Assembly: GCA_937863195.1 (NCBI GenBank)
Contig: CALMET010000007.1
Location: 1-11,355, forward strand
Length of the DNA stretch: 11,355 nt
Reading direction: 5' to 3'
Source: an uncultured bacterium
GTDB taxonomy: Bacteria > Patescibacteria > ABY1 > SG8-24 > 2-12-FULL-60-25
Every line of letters starts with the position of its first letter. The stretch's first letter is position 1. This document shows, piece after piece, positions 7,401 to 11,355 of this stretch. Below the pieces are notes generated by a model. That model was given only the letters and a program-made list of their open reading frames with translations, made no database searches and was not told where the DNA came from. The position numbers were made by a program, and so were the translations under genes.

Positions 7401-7994
7401 AGGATCCGTGTAGTCGAATGGCCCACCTCCTGCGGTAGCAAGAGTGATACAATTCGAACTAAAACGACAGTTAAACTCATTTGAAGCCACAAAGCCATTA
7501 TCAGCATTTTGAATTTGGAGATGATTAAGATTTGTATTATTGGCTATGGTAAATCCGTCTGATTCTGTAAGGGTAATGGAGGTATAGGTGTTCTCAGAAA
7601 AGACATTATCTACCCAAGAAACGAGGGATTTACCGGTTGCGTCAAATTGGGTGTTCTCAAAAGTACATTCTTGGATGAGGGTATTGTTGCCGGGATTAAT
7701 GTTGGCCGTACCTCCTAAGTCATCACCAAAAACAACACCTGGGCTACACGTCAAAATCGTGTCGTCAGGTAATGAAATGAAGTTTGATTCTGGAGGAAAG
7801 ACATAGGTATACCCCGTATCAAGAAGATACGTATCTTGACCGGGCACATCAGCGCTGATGGCATCATTAAGCGTCGTATAGTCGCATCCTACGGCACAAA
7901 CGGTAATAGTAGCCGCTTGAGCTGAGGGAGTTATCAAGAGAGCGCCAGCGATAAAAGTAGCTCCAACAATAAAAGAACGGAACGTCATAGTCAT
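4494..7994 (-). CDS. Giant secreted beta-helix surface protein with peptidoglycan-binding domain
   Basis: About 1166 residues, exported by a signal peptide ending PSAQA near residue 27. Two right-handed beta-helix modules follow (about 28-430 and 435-730). Each opens with a pectate-lyase-like segment (TITVCAVGCDYTTLNDAI; later DDIEVAAGNYAGLAI) and contains N-rich turns such as FSNNVITNYNTI; the first closes with DGSRDIGAF. About 750-835 looks Ig-like. A Pro/Gly linker, the two-half module shared with the M23 protein (about 893-1025), and a PG_binding_1 domain (about 1098-1160: IRYLQEYL, YPDGRVTGIYGELT, VGPLTRSAIN) complete it. It is probably a wall-anchored adhesin or polysaccharide-binding protein; no catalytic residues are evident. 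ATG 7994 is preferred because a perfect TATAAT ends 6 nt before it; the upstream in-frame ATG 8009 lies before that element. Confidence 0.88.
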   Translation of the reverse strand: MTMTFRSFIVGATFIAGALLITPSAQAATITVCAVGCDYTTLNDAISADVPGQDTYLLDTGYTYVFPPESNFISLPDDTILTCSPGVVFGDDLGGTANINPGNNTLIQECTFENTQFDATGKSLVSWVDNVFSENTYTSITLTESDGFTIANNTNLNHLQIQNADNGFVASNEFNCRFSSNCITLATAGGGPFDYTDPADVPNDIVFSNNVITNYNTITGGDFVYFAVGLDIEFTNNTLQSVETMNSFITMFTVQNVHATISGNYFFYPPKEPLSNNGTWGLNVRVADGDTTIEVENNSFIGNPDLDTISGDACLGVFDDENDPSLKQVTIIYRYNLCYNANPNVNDNGISLGYGLATVNVNLTDAYNGFYQVDNLINDSNGVYTDLDPTTIQVDPVFRTENANPNDDYHLVPMSRYLDIDGSRDIGAFSSARISTYLIDDDCVVDYLSCHSQFTTTIANVVKSGDDIEVAAGNYAGLAIEGPLTDITLTGAGDTTIFDGALNFQSALSLEQVTSSQFSSLRLINSTDTSVITYPATLPILSFGGNDYDDSDVFGGPVGAVYFIPDLACNAEIIEFDGQTVSVDGTSNINAGLADVGGSYVTLLFHDLVADNLVDAQNNLCGGIVPFTHFIEDMFVANGDGTYTYNATNLSNQGITLAAGMTFPPSIGQTVARGYFAGLRLDNSSNNHFTALTIDNNDLGVSLIYGSASNTIETPIITNSTSHDVISATVGTNDLLDPSFDRVTSEIEEGTVRVRYRSIVEVTDALFNPLQNVLVDFVSQNELTNVSATTDVAGVTPIVDSVAYLMTTSSLSLTNGGYNLFTITANATGTYAATSTPALLNGVSIFQIIMSLAPVVTPIPPTSGGGGLPSIDPRTGLYQNYTSTPIAPLPNVKNVHQLVKLKDDGNTTTQHDSTVYYLGADGKRHAFPNPSVYGSWYCDFSQILIVSESELASYQLGKNVTYRPGLRLVKFPTNPRVYVVQGGRMLRPIQDEGTAITLFGSNWAKRVSDIEDTFYNDYLFGEVITSMTDKAFLDITPSYPSAEMSIFGYQDIIVSGVSSTCTHTPPQSVSTSASIITWPFATIPVSFTFNVDLSPSSSASTDIRYLQEYLASKGSAIYPDGRVTGIYGELTTQAVKNFQRSKGISETGTVGPLTRSAINKELNDLR

Positions 7995-8000
7995 ATTCAG

Positions 8001-8006
8001 ATTATA
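8001..8006 (-). promoter_or_regulatory. -10 element of the surface operon
   Basis: A perfect TATAAT on the minus strand, preceded directly by TG. It predicts a start of transcription near 7994, which is the A of an ATG in the beta-helix frame, so the operon transcript would be leaderless. No convincing -35 is seen (TAGTCC at 17 bp). Confidence 0.55.
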
Positions 8007-8061
8007 CATGAGAAAAAATGTTAGGACTACCTTTGTGTGGGCGCGTTATCAGCAGATAAGC

Positions 8062-8067
8062 TATACT
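8062..8067 (+). promoter_or_regulatory. -10 element of the eight-cysteine gene
   Basis: TATACT ends 8 nt before ATG 8076 and no Shine-Dalgarno site is present, again pointing to a leaderless message. It is the same hexamer at the same distance as upstream of the DUF1801 gene. The surface operon promoter lies about 55 bp away on the opposite strand. Confidence 0.5.
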
Positions 8068-8075
8068 CATAAGAT

Positions 8076-8618
8076 ATGATGACCCAAACACAAAAAATCA
8101 CCTTAACAGGGACGATCTTTGCCCTCGCGGGCCTCGCTTTTGGTGGTATGGTTGGTTATATTTACGGCTTCGATGCTGGTATTGCGCAAGAAATACAAAC
8201 TACGGACGTTTTTCCTACAAAAGTCATGAATTTTGAGGACTGTGTTCTCGCGGGATACCCCGTTATGGAGTCTTATCCGCGCCAATGTCGGGATGAGGCG
8301 ACCGGTGTGCTCTATGTTGAGAGTGTCGCTATCAAGCCTGTGCCAGACACCGTTACTTCTACGACACCTGAGGTGCCAAAAGACCCATCCCCTGCCCCTG
8401 AACCACCAACAAAAGACGCTTGTATGGTTGGAGGATGCAGCGGCCAGCTTTGCGGCGAAATTAGCGAGATGGAAGGTCTCGTTTCGACCTGTGAGTTCAG
8501 AGCCGAGTATGCTTGTTACAAGCAATCGCGTTGCGAACGTCAAACCACCGGCAAATGCGGATGGTCGCAGACAAAAGAATTGATGGCTTGCTTGGCAAAT
8601 CCGCCAGCGCTTCAATAA
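8076..8618 (+). CDS. Membrane-anchored protein with eight-cysteine domain
   Basis: A 180-residue protein with one N-terminal membrane helix (about residues 9-31) and an outside-facing remainder. Residues 52-82 form a small conserved segment NFEDCVLAGYPVMESYPRQC, with C56 and C71 likely to pair; this motif recurs in small secreted bacterial proteins. A Pro/Thr-rich linker (about 87-115) leads to a compact domain with exactly eight cysteines (C116, C121, C126, C139, C147, C153, C161, C172) and the motifs GGCSGQLCGE, STCEFRAEYACYK and CERQTTGKCGW. From memory this matches a family called eight-cysteine-cluster proteins; its role is unknown, and a disulfide-stabilised binding or inhibitor domain is possible. 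The start is ATG 8076 (ATGATG) just after TATACT. A hairpin terminator follows. Confidence 0.8.
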   Translation: MMTQTQKITLTGTIFALAGLAFGGMVGYIYGFDAGIAQEIQTTDVFPTKVMNFEDCVLAGYPVMESYPRQCRDEATGVLYVESVAIKPVPDTVTSTTPEVPKDPSPAPEPPTKDACMVGGCSGQLCGEISEMEGLVSTCEFRAEYACYKQSRCERQTTGKCGWSQTKELMACLANPPALQ

Positions 8619-8626
8619 GTATTAAG

Positions 8627-8653
8627 AAAGGGACTCCCGAGTGGAGTCCCTTT
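8627..8653. terminator. Bidirectional hairpin terminator
   Basis: An 11-bp stem (AAAGGGACTCC paired with GGAGTCCCTTT) with loop CGAGT lies between the eight-cysteine gene (+) and the unrecognised minus-strand gene, whose TGA is at 8660-8658. The T-runs are short (three on each side), so termination may be less complete than at the two other hairpins. Confidence 0.75.
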
Positions 8654-8657
8654 GAGT

Positions 8658-9092
8658 TCAGAGCGGATCATTGGAGATGTTCCGGTAGTCTTGGAGGCAG
8701 AGCGTGCGCAGGAGCTCGATAGATGGACCGTAGAATCCTTTCGCCATGTGGAGCTTGTACTCCATAATGAAGGGATATCCCTGATCATTGCGATAGGCGG
8801 CAGCGGTCAAGACGTCTTCATCCTGATCATCGTCGAGATCGCCATCGTGCACGCAGAACCAATATCCATGGATCTTGGCATCGTTCACGAAGCCTTCGAT
8901 GGCACGCACCACCTGGTCAGGCAACCCTTCGGGTATGCGATCGAGAACGGCTAGGTCAGGAGTCAGACCCGGGGTCAACTCGTTGCCATCTTCGACGGCC
9001 CAGCGAAGGCTGAGGGGCTGGTATGGCCGATAAGGATGCAGCCGTTTGTAGTATGGGTCGAACTTGTCGGACTTGAAAATCAGAGCTCCCAT
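8658..9092 (-). CDS. Unrecognised 144-residue protein, GC-rich, possibly acquired
   Basis: The protein starts MGALIFKSDKFDPYYKRLHP and looks soluble, with no signal peptide or membrane segment. A strongly acidic loop, HDGDLDDDQDEDVL, lies two-thirds along, flanked by IHGYWFCV and AAYRNDQGYPFIMEYKLHM; the end is LLRTLCLQDYRNISNDPL. I do not recognise the family. The acidic loop resembles a calcium-binding loop but does not fit the EF-hand spacing. The start is fixed by AGGAGGT (9103-9097) four nucleotides upstream; longer forms would run into the NUDIX gene. GC reaches about 60% in counted 60-base lines (36/60 at 8881-8940, 37/60 at 8941-9000), above neighbouring genes, and codons favour C/G endings. 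With its strong ribosome site this suggests horizontal transfer or high expression. Confidence 0.75.
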   Translation of the reverse strand: MGALIFKSDKFDPYYKRLHPYRPYQPLSLRWAVEDGNELTPGLTPDLAVLDRIPEGLPDQVVRAIEGFVNDAKIHGYWFCVHDGDLDDDQDEDVLTAAAYRNDQGYPFIMEYKLHMAKGFYGPSIELLRTLCLQDYRNISNDPL

Positions 9093-9096
9093 GAGT

Positions 9097-9103
9097 ACCT
9101 CCT
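9097..9103 (-). promoter_or_regulatory. Strong Shine-Dalgarno site AGGAGGT
   Basis: Perfect complement of the 16S rRNA 3' end, four nucleotides before the ATG at 9092. It is the only full-strength ribosome site in the window and decides the start of this gene. Confidence 0.8.
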
Positions 9104-9127
9104 GGTGTTGTTGAACGAGCGTTTGCG

Positions 9128-9157
9128 AAGATAACAGGGTTTTGTCCAAGGGGTCAA
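9128..9157 (-). promoter_or_regulatory. Candidate promoter of the 8658-9092 gene
   Basis: On the minus strand TTGACC (9157-9152) is followed after 18 bp by TATCTT (9133-9128). Transcription would start near 9121 and give a leader of roughly 28 nt carrying the AGGAGGT site, a conventional arrangement unlike the near-leaderless genes around it. Confidence 0.45.
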
Positions 9158-9192
9158 TATTTTGCACGATTATGCTACTCTTCATCGAGACT

Positions 9193-9696
9193 ATGGCCTT
9201 AAAACCTACCACCCTCGTTTTCTTGATAAAACGCGCAGACAATAATCAGATCTCTGAGGTGTGTTTAGCTTACAAAAAGCGGGGCTTGGGAGCCGGACGT
9301 TTTAACGGCGTTGGTGGAAAGCTTGAAGCGGGTGAAACCGTCGAACAGGCGGCATTTCGCGAGACAAAAGAAGAAATCGGTGTTGATACGAAGGCCCTCT
9401 CAAAGCGCGCTGAACTCACCTTTCTCTTTCCGGCGAAGCCTGAATGGGATCAGATGGTGAGCGTCTACCTTTGCGAATCATGGGACGGTGAGCCGGTAGA
9501 AAGCGAAGAGATGCGTCCGCAATGGTTTACAACAGAGTCCATCCCCTATTCCGAAATGTGGGCGGACGATATTTACTGGTTACCACTTGTTCTCGAAGAA
9601 AAAGCCGTTAGAGGCACATTCTCCTTCGGTGAAGGAGATGTCGTCCTCTCTAAAGAATGGCAGACGGTCGAAGCAGCGACACTTACAACAGCATAA
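9193..9696 (+). CDS. MTH1-like NUDIX hydrolase (oxidised purine nucleotide diphosphatase)
   Basis: A 167-residue NUDIX enzyme expected to hydrolyse 8-oxo-dGTP, 2-OH-dATP or similar oxidised purine triphosphates to monophosphates and so prevent mutation. The NUDIX box is complete: G42, E48, then R56-E57 and E60-E61-x-G63. Similarity to human MTH1 extends well beyond the box: KKRGLGAGRFNGVGGK (residues 28-43, with N38 equivalent to MTH1 N33), PVESEEMRPQWF (101-112) and MWADDIYWLPLVL (122-134), with W123, D125 and D126 matching the MTH1 base-recognition residues W117, D119 and D120. This indicates oxidised-purine specificity rather than a generic NUDIX. ATG 9193 is chosen because the fold starts there; a TTG at 9142 adds 17 poor residues. 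There is no Shine-Dalgarno site; a TG-extended TACTCT (9176-9181) is a weak -10. It is the first gene of a three-gene operon. Confidence 0.9.
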   Translation: MALKPTTLVFLIKRADNNQISEVCLAYKKRGLGAGRFNGVGGKLEAGETVEQAAFRETKEEIGVDTKALSKRAELTFLFPAKPEWDQMVSVYLCESWDGEPVESEEMRPQWFTTESIPYSEMWADDIYWLPLVLEEKAVRGTFSFGEGDVVLSKEWQTVEAATLTTA

Positions 9697-9699
9697 TCT

Positions 9700-10122
9700 A
9701 TGAATTCTTGGATCATTTTCGCTCTTCTCTCTGCCTTTTTCGCCGCGCTCGTAGCAATTTTTGGCAAGCTCGGCATCAAGAACGTCGATACCACGCTCGC
9801 GACAACGGTGCGCTCTGTCATTATGGCTGGTTTTCTGGTGATAACTTCGTTAATGCTAGGTAAAGTAAACCTACTTGGGACCATTGATAAAAAAGCTCTG
9901 ACCTTTATCGCGCTTTCAGGTGTTGCCGGTGCGCTCTCTTGGCTCGCTTACTTTTTTGCCCTCAAGCAAGGTCCTGCCGCACCTGTCGCCGCGCTCGATC
10001 GCTTAAGCGTGATTTTTGTTTTGTTCTTTGCCGCGCTTTTCTTAGGCGAGCAGCTCACCTGGAAGACGGGGCTTGGCGCCGGTTTTGTCGCGCTTGGAGC
10101 TGCATTAATGGTGATCAAATAA
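9700..10122 (+). CDS. EamA-domain membrane protein, single-domain (half-size DMT)
   Basis: A 140-residue protein with five predicted transmembrane helices (about 1-21, 32-54, 66-88, 93-114 and 120-139), equal to one EamA domain. Typical features are the opening WIIFALLSAFFAALVAIFGK, ALSWLAYFFALKQGPAAPVA (78-97), LDRLSVIFVLFFAALFLGEQ (99-118) and the glycine-rich last helix. Full drug/metabolite transporters have two such domains, so this half-size form should work as a dimer, like the small multidrug resistance proteins; single-domain EamA proteins are common in bacteria, so this is not a truncation. The substrate is unknown. It starts 3 nt after the NUDIX stop with no Shine-Dalgarno site, suggesting translational coupling. 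Confidence 0.87.
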   Translation: MNSWIIFALLSAFFAALVAIFGKLGIKNVDTTLATTVRSVIMAGFLVITSLMLGKVNLLGTIDKKALTFIALSGVAGALSWLAYFFALKQGPAAPVAALDRLSVIFVLFFAALFLGEQLTWKTGLGAGFVALGAALMVIK

Positions 10123-10125
10123 CGC

Positions 10126-10677
10126 ATGAAAAGATTTTCACAATGGAAATACAAGAATCTCACGGCTTTGCTTGTGAGCTTGATTGTTTTTTTCTTTATC
10201 GTTGAGACATCTTATGTACAAGATTTTATCCACACCATCGGTAGCTTGGGCTATATTGGGGCCTTTATCACAGGATTCTTTTTTGTCTCAACCTATACCG
10301 TCGCCCCGGCTGCGGTTGTATTATTTACTCTCGCGAATGAGTTAAACCCTCTAGTTATTGCACTTGTAGCAGGTGTTGGCTCTTTAGTGGGCGACTACGT
10401 CTTTTTCAGATTTGTTAGAGATAATCTCGCAGATGAACTTCGGCTCATACTGGACTCTGTAGGCGGAAAATATATTCGGGCGATCTATCATTCAAAATTC
10501 TTCATCTGGATGGCGCCTGTGCTAGGAGCGATCATTATCGCTTCACCTTTTCCTGATGAGATTGGAGTGAGCTTGATGGGCGCATCCAAACTCAAAACCT
10601 GGCAATTTTTAGCAATCGCCTACGTGTTAAACGTAACAGGAATCTTTATTGTGGTAAGCATCGCACGATTGACCTAG
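10126..10677 (+). CDS. VTT/DedA-like integral membrane protein
   Basis: A 183-residue polytopic membrane protein with hydrophobic segments at about residues 11-28, 42-70, 75-95, 124-142 and 158-181. The arrangement GYIGAFITGFFFVSTYTVAP (42-61), a glycine-rich helix ALVAGVGSLVGDYVFF (79-94), the amphipathic stretch after it, and IIIASPFPDEIGVSLMGASK (136-155) resembles the VTT (SNARE-associated/DedA) group, in which re-entrant loops carry P and G residues. Those proteins include lipid flippases and transporters. The match is by pattern only, and a small multidrug-export-type protein is an alternative. The gene starts 3 nt after the EamA stop, with GGTGAT about ten nucleotides before the ATG as a weak ribosome site. 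Its stop overlaps that of the comF-like gene. Confidence 0.7.
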   Translation: MKRFSQWKYKNLTALLVSLIVFFFIVETSYVQDFIHTIGSLGYIGAFITGFFFVSTYTVAPAAVVLFTLANELNPLVIALVAGVGSLVGDYVFFRFVRDNLADELRLILDSVGGKYIRAIYHSKFFIWMAPVLGAIIIASPFPDEIGVSLMGASKLKTWQFLAIAYVLNVTGIFIVVSIARLT

Positions 10678-11330
10678 CCACGGGCAAACGTGATGGCATA
10701 GACCTGCTCAGCTCCACCTTCACGCAGCACTCTCGCCGCTTCAGCGAGCGTTGACCCCGTCGTCAAAACATCATCAATCAAGATGATGTTTTTTGGCGGA
10801 TCTGCTTTGAGATAGAATGTCTCTCGGACATTGGCGGCACGTTCTTCATGTTCAAGCTCAGCATTGTGCGTGTCGTGCTCTAGGCGCCCTAAGACGGTCG
10901 ATATCGATGACGGTAGCTGAAAAGAGCGCTTGAACGTTTGCGCGAGGCGTAGAACGTGGTTTATGCCTCTTGTCGCTATGCGAGACTCAGGTGAGAGAAT
11001 CGGCACGAGTACTACTGAAGCGTCATACGCCCAAATTGGCAACGAATGTTGCTGGACCCAATGCTGCAAGAGCGTGCTTTGAGCTAATTCAAATGCCGTC
11101 GCCGAACGGTACTTATAAGTAGCCGTCAGAATTCTGACTTTCGGATCAGCATAAGCAAAGCAAGAAAGGACTCCATCAATGCCAGCAGGGACTTCAGGTG
11201 CTAAGCTTGCCTCCTCAACCTCATTTAAGCACGCGTCACAAAGCCAAAAGCCCATCATGCCACACGATTGGCAGATGGGCGGGTAGACGATATCAAGCAA
11301 CCTATCTTTCAAACGATGTAAAAACCGCAT
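10674..11330 (-). CDS. ComF family protein (zinc finger plus phosphoribosyltransferase-like domain)
   Basis: A 218-residue ComF-type protein needed for DNA uptake in naturally competent bacteria, where it is thought to act in the cytoplasm with the ComFA helicase during import; it may serve other DNA steps. The zinc finger is C20, C23, C31 and C34 (PPICQSCG and WLCDAC). The family segments VPILSPESRIATRGINHVLR (109-128) and HNAELEHEERAANVRETF (155-172) precede the PRPP-binding loop IILIDDVLTTGSTLAEAA (182-199), which is complete. ATG 11330 matches the usual distance to the zinc finger; an in-frame ATG at 11351 would add seven residues, and the frame is open to the window edge. Its promoter lies outside or at the edge (GGTAAT, 11349-11344, is a weak candidate). 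Confidence 0.9.
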   Translation of the reverse strand: MRFLHRLKDRLLDIVYPPICQSCGMMGFWLCDACLNEVEEASLAPEVPAGIDGVLSCFAYADPKVRILTATYKYRSATAFELAQSTLLQHWVQQHSLPIWAYDASVVLVPILSPESRIATRGINHVLRLAQTFKRSFQLPSSISTVLGRLEHDTHNAELEHEERAANVRETFYLKADPPKNIILIDDVLTTGSTLAEAARVLREGGAEQVYAITFARG

Positions 11331-11355
11331 TGGAGACAAGCCAATTACCATTTTG

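Noticed and set aside
7006..7806. Plus-strand open frames inside the beta-helix gene
   Set aside because: They are short antisense frames within a clearly coding region, with no recognisable motif or start signal.
8103..8615. Long minus-strand frame opposite the eight-cysteine gene
   Set aside because: The plus-strand frame has a membrane helix, conserved cysteine motifs and a promoter; the opposite frame shows nothing recognisable.
8770..8850. Acidic loop of the 8658-9092 protein as an EF-hand
   Set aside because: The aspartates are dense, but the glycine at position 6 and glutamate at position 12 of a canonical loop are missing.
9142..9192. TTG 9142 as start of the NUDIX gene
   Set aside because: The 17 extra residues do not fit the NUDIX fold start and there is no ribosome site; MALKPTTLVFL at 9193 fits the family.
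9093..9242. Longer forms of the 8658-9092 gene starting as far as 9242
   Set aside because: They would overlap the NUDIX coding sequence and its upstream region; the AGGAGGT before ATG 9092 settles the start.
1..11355. CRISPR array, insertion sequence or transposase
   Set aside because: No regularly spaced direct repeats, no transposase motifs and no flanking inverted repeats with target duplication were seen; the only repeats are the palindromes near tRNA-Ser and the terminators.

Overview
The window looks like chromosomal DNA from a candidate phyla radiation bacterium (Patescibacteria, Parcubacteria-like). The evidence is small genes packed tightly on both strands, many starts without a Shine-Dalgarno site, a CPR-style GIY-YIG protein, and a very large secreted beta-helix/peptidoglycan-binding protein beside an M23 peptidase. 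TGA is used as a stop (for example at 843-845 and 8658-8660), so the code is standard and the Gracilibacteria/Absconditabacteria recoding is excluded. The lineage is an inference from gene content; there is no rRNA here to confirm it.

Layout. 1-213 (-) is the 5' part of an unrecognised gene that runs off the left edge. 296-434 holds a promoter and a tRNA-Ser(UGA) with encoded CCA; a perfect 26-bp palindrome starts at its last bases and is partly repeated 72 bp downstream. 576-3418 is a run of small single-domain genes: GIY-YIG, VOC/PhnB-like, DoxX-like (opposite strand), DUF1801, a SAM methyltransferase and DUF1993. Symmetric hairpin terminators sit at 1307-1334 and 3424-3454. 3453-7994 (-) is a two-gene surface operon: a ~1166-residue exported beta-helix protein with a C-terminal peptidoglycan-binding domain, then an exported M23 peptidase. 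Both carry the same ~110-130-residue module near their C termini. 8076-8618 (+), divergent from that operon, is a membrane-anchored protein with an eight-cysteine domain. 8658-9092 (-) is an unrecognised gene, richer in GC and with a textbook AGGAGGT. 9193-10677 (+) is a compact operon (MTH1-like NUDIX, half-size EamA protein, VTT/DedA-like membrane protein) with 3-nt gaps. It converges on a comF-family gene (-) and the two final genes share the four bases CTAG as stop codons.

How the genes fit together. The surface operon probably acts at the cell wall: the M23 enzyme cuts peptidoglycan cross-links, the beta-helix protein is held to the wall by its PG-binding domain, and the shared module may give both a common anchor or partner. 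The NUDIX protein should clean oxidised purine nucleotides from the pool. The ComF protein points to DNA uptake. The small enzymes at 576-3418 have no evident common pathway. A recurring feature is a -10-like hexamer 6-11 nt upstream of the start codon with no Shine-Dalgarno site, which suggests leaderless transcripts for several genes; the 8658-9092 gene and the left-edge gene are the clear exceptions.
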